Below, piece after piece: positions 1 through 12,400 of a stretch of 64,000 nt of DNA (position 1 is its first letter; every line of letters begins with the position of its first letter). Where the stretch lies: NCBI GenBank assembly GCA_027625915.1, contig JANTQA010000060.1:6572001-6636000 (forward strand), given 5' to 3'. Made by a program: the position numbers and the translations under genes. This stretch comes from Anaeramoeba flamelloides (lineage: Eukaryota > Metamonada > Anaeramoebidae). The notes below the pieces were generated by a model. The model saw nothing but the letters and a program-made list of their open reading frames with translations. It made no database searches and had not been told where the DNA came from.

Positions 1-2824
1 TAAAGATATGATTTTAAATAAAAGAAATTAGAAACAATTTCCCTAACATTAACGATAAAAATCACGACAAGTATTATTTTATATCAGATATATGTCACAA
101 TACTATACTTAGGAGATTATCCGTAAAAATACCTTTTTATTACAAAACTATCATTTTTTTTTATGAGATAATTCTTATTATTTTAAAAGGTTGTTTCTGA
201 AAATTCCTTTTTATCGAATCAATTACTTTGATATTCATATATAAATATTTCAAATTTATCTTGAATATTTAATCCCTTTTGGTTATTAAAAACGTTTAGA
301 AAAATACGAAAAAAATTGTTTAAAAAAAAATAATTTTATCAAGTTCATAAAACTTTTAATTGTAGAGTTATCATCTTTAAATTCTTCCTGATTTTTTTAA
401 AAAACTACATGGGATTATTCTCATTTCTCATTTTGGAATTAGTAGTGGATTCATTGAAATAATAGTCCATTAAAGTAATTAAAATCATTTCTTTTTTTTA
501 TTTTCGTTATATTGTACAAAATTATACAAAAAATACACTTAAGGAAGTAAGTACATTTTACCATTTCGAAAAATTTTAATTGTGTGAACATTACTGGAAC
601 AATATTTTTTGAGTGCCACGAAATATTGAAACTTTTGAAACCAAAATCCAATTCGCAAGTCTATTTGTGAAAAGAGCCAAAGTAATTCAGAGTTGAATCT
701 TTCATTTTTTGATTTTTTGAAACATTTTTTTTATTTTAAAATTTTGAGTTTTATTAAATTTTTTTTTGGATCTAGAGATGTGTTTATACGAAATATTGAA
801 ATTAATCAAAGAGTAAACCAAAAAAATTTACCCCAAAAGTGTACATTTGAAAAAAATATTTTCTTTCAGAAGACCAAACACCAAAGATCAATTTTCCAAA
901 TAAATTTGTTGAAATCAAAAATGAAAAAAAAAATATTCAATAGAAGCCTATTTTTGTTGATTTTTTTTCTTTATCTTCTTAGTTTGTATGATTCCAAACT
1001 ATTTTTTTCCTTGAATTTTTCGCCACATTAATATTTATTATTATTTTAGAAAACTTTCTGTCACAAATTTGCTTTCAAAATTCTTTTTTTAAAATAGTTT
1101 TATCAAACAAAGCCAAAATAAAGAATAATATTTCAAAAATTAAAATAGAGGAGTTGAATTCTTGGAATCAGAAAAAAGCTACGAAATGTTCAATCAAAAA
1201 TCTAAGAAAATTTTGAAAATTTTTCAATCAGAATTCAGAATTATTTTTGGTTTTCATATTTTATTGGAAAATAAATAATTAAAAAATCAAACGAATTTGT
1301 ACAATAAACCATTATTCTGGGAATAATTAAAAAAAATATCTGATTTTCTCAACAAAAAGTTTGAATTAGATTAATTAAAAGAAAATAGGATTATAAAATT
1401 CATTTTGGAATTCTTTAGAAATAAAAAGTAATTTGTTTATCAAAAATTTTCCAAACAAAATTATTTTCATAAAGAATTCAAAATAAAACCAAATAAAGAA
1501 TAAATAATTGTGTTACATTTTATAGATAAGTTCAAATAATAAATGATTTTTATTTATTTTTTTTATGATCAATTTTTTCATTTTTTTGATTTAATTTTTG
1601 TTGTTGTTATGAAAATATATTATACTAGGATATATCCCACTCTAGTATTTATTAAAATATCAATTTATATGGCTAAAGTAATGATTTGAAGAATTCAGTT
1701 TTACATAAATGGTGACACTCAAAAAATAAAAAATGTACTTGCCTCCTTAAAATCAAACTTTAACTACTTAAATACAAACCTCAAATAATAATAAATTTTA
1801 TTTTTTTCTTTTTCTTGAAATTAATTTAATTATTGAAGTTAATAAGTAAAATAATTTTAATTGTATTTTGTTTTTTTGCGGGGTTATTATTTGATAGTTG
1901 GGGCTAACGTATCAACATAACATGAACAATATTAGAATCTAAATCAGTTTTCCTTTTCCGAGCTTTCTTAAACAAGACTAATTTTTTTTTTTATTATTCT
2001 GAATTGAAAGTGTTTTGGAATTTTCCGTTTCATTTTTATAATTTTTTTTTATCTATTCTATAAAAAAATGGTGGTAAATCGATCCATAAATTATTCATCA
2101 AAAACAATTTTAACAAGTTTTACAAAAAATGAGTCATAATATTCTATATGGAATATTAATCCAATTGCTTATTTTACTTTTTTTTTTTGAAAGAATTTTC
2201 AGATTAAATTTGACTAAAAAATCTTCAAATTCATCAATTGTTTTTGATCAGTTGAAAATTCAATTCAAAAGCACAAGTACACATATAAAAGCAAAAAAAT
2301 GGAAATTTTGTTTTCTCATTTTTTTTTAAATTAACTTTTTTGGAATATCTATAAATTATTGTTTTGAAACAAGTATTTGTCTAGTTTAGAAAAGTAACCG
2401 TTTTTATATTTCAGGTAACCTTTTTTACATGGGGTTTTTGAAAAATGAGATTGTAAAAAAATGACAAAAAAATGGACATTTTTTGCTTTTATACTGATTC
2501 TAGTGATTTAAATGGATAAAAGTGAAAAATCTAAAAATTGAGTTAATCATTTAACCATTTTTTTCAAAAAAATTGATTCACTTTGGAAGGTTGTTGGAAG
2601 AGGTTTGTAGTGTTTCCAATTATATTTTGATCACAATTTATTTCCAATTTTTAGATCAAGATCAATCTTTATAAAATTCTTACCTAATTTTTGATTTTTT
2701 TTTTTATATTCTTCAATTAACCAATTTGAAAAAAAAAAGGGTCTTTGATTATACAAAAAAAAATAAACATAAAATTGAGATTTTGTAATCCATTTTTAAA
2801 ATTTATATAATTATTGTCAAAAAT
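1..2824. other. AT-rich intergenic DNA, no gene recognised
   Basis: Very AT-rich sequence full of A and T runs. An open frame at 693-1031 (+) begins with TTG, is rich in Phe, Leu and Lys, and matches nothing I know. Another at 2129-2329 (+) is equally unconvincing. No repeat of the families found elsewhere in the window was recognised before about 2825. Confidence 0.5.
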
Positions 2825-3325
2825 ATTATGGGTGTTATTATTATAATTACTATTTGTTTCAAAATAAATGGAAAAAAATTTTCCTTCAACTTTCTAAAAA
2901 AACTGTTATATAAATCAGGTTAAATTATCTGATTTTTTAATTCTGAAAAGAAACCTAGTTCTTTCATTTACCTTTTTAGAATTGGGCTATTTTTGATTTT
3001 TTTTTAATACTTGAGAGGTGTATTTTTAGAAAGCTGATTGAAAATTTTGATCTTTTTATTTTACAATTAACAGTCTTAATTGCAAAATAAAAAGATAAAA
3101 AATTTTCATTCGACTTTTCCAAAAGAACCTTAACCAAGAATTAAATGAAGTAAAAAAAAAACCCAATTCTAAAAGGGAAATTAATAATTTAAACTTCTTT
3201 ACAGCATTAAACATTTCAAAAGTTACATGATTTATAAAAATCTTTTTTGGGATAGTTGAAGGAAAATTTTTTTTTCAATTTTTTTGTGACAAATAATAAT
3301 TATAGAATTACAAATTAGATTCAAG
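2825..3325. repeat. Long foldback (palindromic) repeat D1
   Basis: The two halves are imperfect reverse complements around a centre near 3072. The inner arms carry TTTTTATTTTACAATTAA at about 3050-3068 and its near-complement TTAATTGCAAAATAAAAA at about 3073-3090. The outer arms share TTTTCCTTCAAC and its complement GTTGAAGGAAAA. Arms are roughly 240 bp. Related, shorter units lie at 14945-15180 and 29680-29905. It is probably a non-autonomous DNA element that could form a hairpin. No coding capacity was seen. Confidence 0.6.
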
Positions 3326-3556
3326 TTGTCCTTTTTAATTTAATTAGATGAAAGGGAATTCCGGAACAGACAACCAGTTTCCGTAACTATTAAATGAAAA
3401 TTTATACGAAATTTTTCTTCAAAGTTGAAAAGCAAAAAAAAAGTGAAAAAAATTTAAAGTAAATCAGCAAAAAAACCCTAAGAATTTTGATTTTGTATTT
3501 GACCCTTTTTATTTTTTTTTGGTTTGCTTCTCGAATTATTATCTTTTAATTTCACC

Positions 3557-4816
3557 ATGATTAAGAACCAAAAAAGCACTTGGACAACAACACACTTAGG
3601 GGTTGTTGTCAACCCAACAAGTTCAAAAGGAAAAGCCAAAAAAATGTGGCCAGAGATCCATAAAGAATTAAAAAAAAACTTCAAAAAAATAAGCTTTTAT
3701 TTTACAGAACACAAACGAGACGGTTTTGTCAAAAGTCGAAAACTGATCGAAGAAGGGTGCAACACAATTTTGGTGATTTCAGGCGACGGCGTAATTAACG
3801 AAGTTGCAAACGAAATCATTAAATCACAAAAGAAGATCGCACTTGCGATCATACCGATCGGAACTGGCAGCGACACTGCAAAGCCGATTTATCAATCGAT
3901 GCAAGCCAAACTGAAGATCAAAGATTTTATTAGGATTATTAAGAAGGGCGACTTACAAGTCTATGATGTCGGGAAAGCCAAATACTACACCACAAAGGCG
4001 ATGGACACCAGAGAGGAAAGGTATTTTGTTAATATTGCGTCGGTTGGGATTACAGCCTTAATATGTTCGAAAGTAAACAAATCTTCGAAAAAACTCGGGG
4101 CGTGGTCTTATGCTTGGTCTTGTTGCCAAACAACGATAAGTTATAGTTTTCCACCAACACTTTATACAATTTTCGATCAAAAAGATTTCCCAAAAAAAGT
4201 TGAAAATAAACAAAAAGGAAAAGAAGAAAAGAAAAAGGAAATTGAAATCGAAATTAAAAAAGAAGAAGAAATTGAAGAAGAAGAAGAAGAAGAAGAAAAG
4301 GAGGTGGTGGAGGTGGTGGAAGAGGAAAAGGGAGAAGAGGAAGAAGTCGAAGAAAATGAAAAAGAAAAAGAAAAAACGAGCCAAATCGGATCGCATTGGG
4401 GAATGGAAGAAAAATACGACATCTCACCAACTCAAAAAAAAAAAATAGCTTTGTTTGCAATGGGTATAGGGACATTCTTTGGTGGTGGAATGATGGTTTG
4501 CCCAAAATCGGTTGTTAATGATGGCTATTTTGATTGCTGTGTTGCTCCTTCTGTGTCCTTGAAAGAGACAATCCAAATTATGATCCAAATGAGATCAGGA
4601 TCTCATATAAAATCGAAGGGGGTCTCTTACACAAGAGGGAAAGGTGTAAAATTAGAATTGCCTAAAAGCATTTGGAAATTGTCCGAAAAAAAACGGAAAA
4701 GGGAATTGGATAACTATAGAATTGAATTGGAAGGGGAGGATGTTGGCTTTTTACCCGCAAAATTTGAAGTCGTACCGAAGGCATTAAATATAATTGTATA
4801 TAAGATTGAGAACTAA
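3557..4816 (+). CDS. Diacylglycerol/sphingosine-type lipid kinase
   Basis: Single-exon gene, 419 aa from the ATG at 3557; the reading frame is open back to 3524 but only via a TTG. It should phosphorylate a lipid such as diacylglycerol or a sphingoid base using ATP. Landmarks of the DAGK catalytic fold occur in order: VVVNPTSSKGKAKK (residues 16-29), the nucleotide-binding ISGDGVINEV (74-83; families usually have GGDGT), IPIGTGSDTAK (99-109), FVNIASVG, then GTFFGGGMMVCPKSVVNDGY and a final ELEGEDVGFLPAKFEVVP, where the usual DGE appears as EGE. A Lys/Glu/Val-rich stretch at about residues 214-276 interrupts the C-terminal beta domain and is probably a surface loop. No PH, C1 or membrane segment is visible, so the protein resembles compact soluble kinases of the YegS/DgkB/CERK group. 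Substrate cannot be told from sequence. Family assignment is firm. Confidence 0.87.
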   Translation: MIKNQKSTWTTTHLGVVVNPTSSKGKAKKMWPEIHKELKKNFKKISFYFTEHKRDGFVKSRKLIEEGCNTILVISGDGVINEVANEIIKSQKKIALAIIPIGTGSDTAKPIYQSMQAKLKIKDFIRIIKKGDLQVYDVGKAKYYTTKAMDTREERYFVNIASVGITALICSKVNKSSKKLGAWSYAWSCCQTTISYSFPPTLYTIFDQKDFPKKVENKQKGKEEKKKEIEIEIKKEEEIEEEEEEEEKEVVEVVEEEKGEEEEVEENEKEKEKTSQIGSHWGMEEKYDISPTQKKKIALFAMGIGTFFGGGMMVCPKSVVNDGYFDCCVAPSVSLKETIQIMIQMRSGSHIKSKGVSYTRGKGVKLELPKSIWKLSEKKRKRELDNYRIELEGEDVGFLPAKFEVVPKALNIIVYKIEN

Positions 4817-6216
4817 TAATTAATTTATTTTTTTCTTTCTTCTCAATCCTTTTGGGGTTTGTGTTCCCTTCGGATTTTCACTTTTTTTTTTTTTTTTTTT
4901 CCAAACCTTACTTTTTTTTTCCTTTAATAAGTTTTCCTTTTTTTACTTTTCCCTTTGAAATAAAATCCCAGATCTTCTTCACAAAATCATTTATCGTTGG
5001 TTTGGTGAAAAGGATAGACAGCCTGGGTTCCTTTAATCAAATTATTCAAAATGGGATAAGAAAAAAGTTTCAAATGAAATAAAGCACATGATCGATTAAA
5101 TGGTTTATTCAATAATAGTTATTTTGATTGGTCCCAGAAGATGAACACAGATCTGGTTTTAAATATGTTGTCGTTTTCGTTTTTTTTTTCCATTTTATGA
5201 ACAATTCAATTTCTCCAGTTTCAATAGTTTTTCACAGAATCTATTATCTCTCTAATTTTTGTCTTTTGAAATTCTTGAAATAATTTTTTTTACTTGTTTT
5301 TTTGATAATTGATTTAATATGAGCTTGGTTTTTGTTTTCAATTATAGTTTTATTTTTGATCATTTTGGGGTTATTTCCTCTCATTTAATTGTGTTTTTTC
5401 CCACAATTAGGGTGTTAAGTTTAAATTAAGAAGTAATTTTTTTATAATTTATTCTTTGGTATTAGTTTATTTCCCTCGTAATTATCCTTTTTAAGTCTGT
5501 TTATGTCGATTTGGTGTGAACTCCGGCATTCTTTGGGTTGTTGATGGTTTTCATTTATTATGCCCTGTATGGTGTGAATGATTTTTTTTATTTACATTTC
5601 TTGAAAAAACAAATGAAAAAAAAAAACTTTCTTAAAACTGTTATTCATCTCTATAAGTCTATACTTTTTTCATTTCTAAATCTTTTTTTAAACTTTGATC
5701 ACTTTTATGAAACTTTTGCTATTCAATAAATTAATTAAGTTGGTTTCTTATTTGAATATTTTTATTTTATATGTTTTTATATTTGTAATTCTTATTTTCC
5801 ATGTGGCTTTGTTGAAACAATGTATACCTCATTTCACTCAAAGGCGCTGAGGCCAAAATGAAAAATTCGCTTTTTTTAAGAATAAACCAACACACATTTG
5901 TTTAGAAATAAGGTAAATAATAAAATTCAGATTAAAGTTAATATTCCAAAAATTAATACTTTATTAAACTATAAATTTCAAAAAAAATAAAAAGTTAAAA
6001 AAATTCATGCTACTTTCATTGGAACTTCTGGTGCAAATTTTCTCAATTTCTTTAGGTAATTAAAATTCTTGATAATAAGATTTTTATTATCATAGGTATC
6101 TGAATTTTACAAGAAATTAAATATACACGTATTTCTTAATTTTAATTAGGTTTTTACAAATTCTTGTGAATCATTCACGCATTTAAATACTAAACAATTG
6201 AAAATTAAAATCTCGA
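4817..6216. other. Intergenic; one exon-like island
   Basis: After a T-rich stretch, 4976-5083 (+) follows a CCCAG acceptor-like site and reads 35 codons with balanced codon use to a TAA, including FIVGLVKRIDSLGSFNQI. It could be a terminal exon of an unrecognised gene or a relic. The opposite strand is also open there, so direction is uncertain. The rest is AT-rich with no gene recognised; the open frame at 5538-5729 is low-complexity. Confidence 0.3.
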
Positions 6217-6218
6217 TA

Positions 6219-6416
6219 CATTCAGTTTCACTTTTAAGGCACAAAAGTTCAACAAAAATTAAGGCACAATAAAAATCTCAAATTAAGACACAAAATTTTG
6301 GGTTTTAGTAAAATAATTTGTAAAAATTAAAAATTCCAAATTATGTAACTTAATTTGAGATTTTTTTGTGCCTTAAATTTCGATGAAAGTTTGTGCCTTA
6401 AAAGTGAAACTGACTG
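6219..6416. mobile_element. Inverted-repeat MITE, family A, copy 1
   Basis: This 198-bp palindromic element is bounded by TA on both sides (6217-6218 and 6417-6418). Its left end reads ATTCAGTTTCACTTTTAAGG and its right end is the near-complement CCTTAAAAGTGAAACTGACT. Inner arms repeat AAGGCACA and its complement TGTGCCTT. Arms of about 80 bp flank a short AT-rich centre, and no coding frame is present. TA flanks and CAGT-like ends are typical of Tc1/mariner derivatives. Confidence 0.82.
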
Positions 6417-6639
6417 TAATAAAAAGAAAAAAAAAATATTCTTACAAGTGTGGTCGTGTGTAGATAATAATTTTTTATTTTTTATCTAGTTTCAATATCA
6501 CATGTAATAATATATCTTTTTTGAAACGTGTTTACAAAATTGGTAACATTTTAGCGTGTTAATTCACAAGATATCCAAATTGTGAAAATTTTGTGAATTT
6601 TTTTTTGACCACTGAATATTTATTTGGTTTGCAATCCAG

Positions 6640-7260
6640 GTCATTTAAATTGGAAACTTTTGTTTTCACATTTTTTTCATGTTCTGCCTACTTCATTTGC
6701 AATTTTAGTAGCAATCATTCAAAAAGAAAAAAACTCGGTTCCATTGTTGGAAATAGGTAATTTTTATCGGGTAAAACACTATAATAAATCATTTTTTAGA
6801 GTTTTTATTTCCAGGGTTTCACATTTCAAAATGTTACCCTGTTCTGTGAAAATTATTTTTTGTGTGGATGTGTGATTTGAAAATTCTCTGTTTCAAACAT
6901 TTTTTTTTTCAAATTAACTTTTTTTAAAAATAAAATAATTTAAAAGATAAATAAAAAATTTGAATAAAATCGAAAAAATGGAATCTACAATGAGAAGTGT
7001 ATGGGATTTAATTTGTTGGATATATGTTATTTCTTTAGTAAAAATGTACTCCTTTGGTTGAAAGGGGGTTTATCGAAGTTATTTCCACAAATGGTGGGAA
7101 ATTTGATGTAAAATATTTTTTGAAAAATGAATTATAATATTACTATTTTAATGTACAGGATGGTTATGTGTCATTAATTGGTTCTTAACTCGGATTGGTT
7201 TTATTGTTTGTAGAAAAGGGGGGTAGAGGCATTAATTAAAGATTTCAGAGTCCAGGATCT
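6640..7260 (+). other. Exon-like islands, unrecognised or decayed gene
   Basis: Several short stretches read like spliced coding sequence. One begins after CAATCCAG at about 6641 and contains SFAILVAIIQKEKNSVPLLE before a GGTAATT donor near 6754; the next follows TTTATTTCCAG near 6815 and joins in phase (FHISKCYPVL, then stop). Further on come WLKGGLSKLFPQMVGNLM (about 7056-7110) and, after ATGTACAG near 7160, GWLCVINWFLTRIGFIVCRK. The hydrophobic character suggests a membrane protein. No start codon, family or complete model could be settled; it may be a real gene with tiny exons or a pseudogene. Confidence 0.25.
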
Positions 7261-7270
7261 CAATTTTATA

Positions 7271-7472
7271 CAGTCATTTTCACTTTTAAGGCACAAACTT
7301 TTGTTGAAATTTAAGGCACAAAAAAATAACATTAAATTAAAGCACATTTTTGGGAATTTTTTTTTGTACACAAATGATTTTACTAGAATTTGAATTTTGT
7401 ACCGTAATTTGAGATTTTTTTTTGTGCCTTAAATTTCTTTTAAAGTTTGTGTCTTAAAAGTGAAACTGGCTG
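7271..7472. mobile_element. Inverted-repeat MITE, family A, copy 2
   Basis: This 202-bp element is flanked by TA at 7269-7270 and 7473-7474. It starts CAGTCATTTTCACTTTTAAG and ends CTTAAAAGTGAAACTGGCTG. Inner motifs GGCACAAA and TTTGTGCC match copy 1. It has no open frame. Confidence 0.82.
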
Positions 7473-7474
7473 TA

Positions 7475-9414
7475 TAATATTTTCCTTGAATGAATATTAG
7501 AGATTATATTTTTTTTTATTTTGATGATATTTTTTTTTCCTTAGGAGTTGAATCATTATATATTTTGTAATCAAATGAAAATCCACTAAAAATTTGTTAT
7601 TATTTAAAAAATTGATTATATCGATTTTATTTTGCTAGTTTTTTTTGAAATTGGTTAAATATCATTTTCTCTTAAAAACCTAGTTTGGGGTCTCATTCTT
7701 TTGAAATATTTTGATTTATGTTTTTTTGAAATAAAAATCAAAGGTATTGGGATAGTTAATATTAAAATTACTTTTAATATTATATTATCAATTTATCAAT
7801 TGAAACACTTTCAAAGAAAATATTATTTAAAATCAATAAAAAATTATCCACCTCTTTTTTGGAAATATTCTATAGTGTTGTTGAGTTGGGAACTTTTAGT
7901 TTAATAATCCAAGGACTCGAACCAAATGATTTTAGTCGACAATTGAGTGATGTTTTTTCCAATTCAAAAAAATTATTATAAAATACAAGTTTATAATTAG
8001 ACAAAGGTATGAAATTCCAATAATATAATATTTATTTCATTTTTAAAAGCTTTTAAATGGTAATTAAACCGATCTTCTTATAAATATTATCTTACTTTTA
8101 TTTATTGAATAATATTTTTTTCTTTTATTATTACTTTCTCTGAAAATAAACGAAAAACAAAAAAATAAAGTTAATTATTTTTTTGGTTTTTCTCAAAATT
8201 GTTATTTATGATTTGATAACAAACAAAATTAACTGCAATAGAATTTGAAGATACTGTCATTTTCATTAAAATAAAGGTTTATTTTTATTTCAAGTTCCCA
8301 AATATAGTTTTCCATAAAATGGTTGTAAAAATCCCAAGATCTTCATAAGATCAATTAATAATAAAACTCATGAGATTAAATTTATGTTTCCTGATTGAGA
8401 TATGAGACAAAATTTATTTCACTTAATTTGAATAAAATAGTATCTTATATTTTCAAAAGGGAAATTGGATTCTACTAATAAAAAATTTGGGAGATATCAA
8501 TACCAACTTTAAAAATTATATAATTGATGAGAGAAAAAATTAGAATGAGTGAACGCAAACCCAAACTCGCTATTGGTCCTATCGTTCGTTTTTTTGAAAC
8601 AATCATTTTAATAACAATTCAAAAAAAAAAAAAAACTCAACAAAAAAAAAAAAAAAAAAATTAGTTTTGGTTCACTTTTTTGTTTGTTTCACTTATCTTT
8701 TGTAAATTGTCTTGGTTTTGCTGTATAAAAAAAAGGCAAAAAAGTAGAAAAGAGAAGATCTTCTTGGCTACTTTTAAATTGGATCTTCTCGATGTGAGTG
8801 AAAATTGTTATTACACCAAAGTCATCTGTTTGATTAAAATTTTATTGTTAACACTTAAGTGTCTTTGAAAGAATAAAACTTAAGAGGTATTCCAAAAAAT
8901 CAAGTTTATACTTTTTCAAGGAAATTATTTTTCCAAATTTATTTTGGATTTTATTTTTTTTAAAATTTATTAGATTCTAAATCAAAAATCCAATTTCTTG
9001 TGTAACGTGATCTTTTTTAATCAACTGTGTTCTTTTAACAATTGACATTAGAAAAATATTAACAATTAACGGATCTTTTCAAATTTTGTTTGATTTCAAA
9101 CTTTTTGTTTTTTTTTCTTTATGAAACTTTTTCACTTTGTCTCAAATAAATTTGTTTTTGAAAGTGAGTTTGGTTAGACTGGAATAGAAAATACAAAAAG
9201 GGATTAAGATAATTTTGAAAAAAACTCACTCAAATTTTTAAACATAATTTTTCATCTCGCATGAAACTGAACAAAAACAATTCGCTTTAGCCCACATATT
9301 GCAAAACTAACAAAAAAATTTTCAACATGAACGAGAGAAAAAATCTTATTTTCATTTTTTTACTTTTTTGTTAATATTTATTTATTTTTCGAACAAAAGA
9401 AAACATTTATTGGT
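7475..9414. other. AT-rich intergenic DNA upstream of the HMG gene
   Basis: No gene recognised. A pair of poly-A tracts lies around 8620-8660. Short open frames at 7701-7904 and 8680-8868 lack recognisable motifs. The last few hundred bases before 9415 are mixed and T-rich, and presumably hold the HMG gene promoter and 5' leader. Confidence 0.4.
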
Positions 9415-12400
9415 ATGAGTAATACTAAACTTGATCCAGAAATTGAAAAAAAGCGACCAAAAGGAAGACTTACTTCTTACATGTTTTATAATAAAGAAAC
9501 GAATCTTCAAGTACGTAAGGAATACCCAAAGATGACTTTTACAGAAATTTCGAAGGAATGTAGTAAACGTTGGAGAAACCTTTCAGAAAAAGAAAGACAA
9601 GTAAAATCTTTTTTCTTTGTTTTTAATTTTAAATGCTTTAACGTTTTTTAATTTTTTTTGTTTTTTTTTTAATTATTTTTGATGTCGTTGTTTTCTTTGT
9701 TTTTTTTTTTTCTTGAAAGGTTTTCATTGACAAATCAGAACAAGACAAACTTAGGTTTGAAAGAGAAATGAAAGAATTCCTGAGACTCTATCCAGACGCA
9801 CCAGCTAAAAAACCAATCAAACGCTCATCAGTAAAGAAGGGAGGGAAAGGGAGATCAAGGGGAAGAAGAGATCCCAAGAAGCCAAAATCAATAAGAACAC
9901 CTTACCAATTTTACAGCTCGGATGTGTGGCGAGGAATTAAGGAAGATCACCCAGAGTATCAAACAGGTGATATTTCAAAAGAAATCGGAAGGAGATGGAA
10001 ATTGGTTCCAGAAAAGGATAAAGAGGTTTGCTTATTTCACTTTTTTTTTTGTTTTTTTTTTCCTCTCCGCAATTCGTCTTGTAATTTGGGAGTTTAGATT
10101 GTCTTGTTATGGTGGGTGTGTTTTTTTTTTTTTTTGAAACTTTACAATAGCTACCTTATATTCTCTCTCCGAGGGTAATAAACAAAATCAAAAACAAACA
10201 GGATCAATATTTCAGATTTTTCAAGATCATCCCTGAAATATTTCAAAAAATCTCCAAGATATAGTGGACCATTCTCAAGTTTCTTTTTTTTTTTTGTGAA
10301 CATTTAAGAAGATCTAATTACAAAAAGAATTTCCAAAAATCTATCACTTATTCATAAAATAATTATGAAAGGAATTTAATTTTTTAAAAATTCTGGTTAT
10401 TTCTTCTTTTGTAAAAGAAATGCTTGAACTTATAAACCATAACTTCCTTTGGCTATTTGTGTTTGTGAATCTAAAATAAAAAAGAAACGATTTAAAATTA
10501 AAATGTAAAATCTTTTTAAATTGTCAAATATTTTTATACAAAAAAAAAATTCTTAAAAAAACGTCGGTAACCTTTACTTTGGAAACCATACATACGAAAG
10601 AACTTAAACCTAATATCCTGTGAAACAAAAATTCCATAATAATATCATTTTTAAAAAGTTTCTAGTAAAATAGTTAACAAGCTTCGATAGATCTATTTTC
10701 TCATTCCTAATGAAAACTTTAAAAGTCATATTTTTATAAAATGGTTTTCTAAAATCAAAAATAAATCCAAATCAAAAAAATTAAAAAAAAATGGCCGACT
10801 ATCCTGTTTTTTTTGAACCATTTACAATAAAATCGTTTATACTGGTATTTTTTAACAACCGAACTAACTAACTATCCACCTATCTATCTATATATATTGG
10901 TTCGGACAAAAAAGGAAAAATAAAAAATTAATTGAATATCCTTCTTACTGACAATAAACTTCAATAACTGACTTGTATTTTTTTTAGTTTCAATTATAAT
11001 TTTTTCATTTGGTTGATCAAAAAGAATAAATTAAAAATCATCAAAAGTAAATTAAAAAAACTTTAATTATTTTTTTTTAAATTCCTTTCTCAATTTGAAT
11101 TAAATGTTAATTTAAAAAAGGGTAATATTAATTAATAAACAGTGTTGAGGAATTAATAAATTTTAATTGTTTTTATTTTTTTATTATTTTCAATAAACAG
11201 TAACAAATTAATAACAAAAAAAAACAGTTAAAATTGATTTTAAATAATTGTTTTTTTACTTTCAATTTTGAAAAAATATTGTACATTATCCCAAACTATT
11301 TATCGTACATTTTTTTTTCTTTTTAGATTTCAATATTATGTTGAAATAATTTATTGGACCTAACAATGAAAATAAAAATATAATTAAATTTTTTACAAAT
11401 TAAGCTGTTTTACAAATAGTGTGCAATAAAAAAATTTTAACAGTTTCAACCAAACTACTTAAAAGAGTGAATCAAACACTTTGATCAAAACTTTTTAAAC
11501 TTTTTAACCCACACTTTTTGAAAATAGATGGATAAAAATGGTAGATTAATTCAATATATTTTAATATATTTAAATTTTTAATTCAAAATTGTCATTATTA
11601 AAAATAAAATGAATTTGAATCTTAAAAATTTAAATCTTTGCTTTCAAAGAATGATCTTAAAAACTTAATTTTTTAAAATTTCGATTTTACCTGTTTTTAT
11701 TTTTGAAGGGAGGAAATTAATTTTCACTTACAGTTGTTACGTTTTTTTTTTTATTTCAAAAATTAAAAAAAACTGCCGTTAGCTTTTCCAGAATTCAAAC
11801 TATTGAGTAAAATCTTTGATTTTTCACCATTCTTTAAAATTTTGGAAAAGCTAGACACTCTACGGGACTCTACGGCACTTGTCTGCACTTTCTGTTAGGT
11901 TTTTTTTTTTTAATTCAAAAGAATAGATGAATAGATAAAACAGAAAACTCAAAAAAAACTGCCATTAGATTTTCCAGAATTTAAAAAAAATGAGTAAAAT
12001 CTTTTATTTTTCTCAATTCTTGTTAATTCCTCTTATTTGTCGTTAAGTTTTTCTTAAACTTTTCTGGTTTATTTGGAAAATTGATAGGCTTTCGTTAGGC
12101 TTTTTTGAATTTTCTATTTATTTGTGAAGTGTTCTAGGTTTTTTTGAGGTTTTATATTTTATTTCTAAAGTAAAAAAAACCTAACGAAAATTTATTGATT
12201 TTCTAAATAAATAGAAAACTAAAAAAAACTTAGAACACTTAACAAATAAACAGATAATTTTGGAAAAGTGCTGTTAGGTTTTTTTGAATTTTAGAAATTA
12301 AAATAAAATTCAAAAACTTTTCTTTTTATTTCTTAAAGTAAAAAACTTTTCTTTAGCTTTTCCTGAATTTAAAAGAATTTAGCAAAAGGGTCGTTAGGTT

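Noticed and set aside
693-1031. 112-codon plus-strand frame
   Set aside because: Starts at TTG, is dominated by Phe/Lys/Leu from T and A runs, and no motif or splice context was found.
4058-4505. Long minus-strand and alternate-frame reading frames over the lipid kinase
   Set aside because: They are shadows of the A/G-rich Lys/Glu tract, giving poly-Phe or poly-Ser peptides opposite a conserved kinase.
7880-7960. GGTTCGAGTCC on the minus strand near 7912-7922, like a tRNA T-loop
   Set aside because: The surrounding bases do not form a T-stem, anticodon arm or acceptor stem; a lone loop match in AT-rich DNA is not a tRNA gene.
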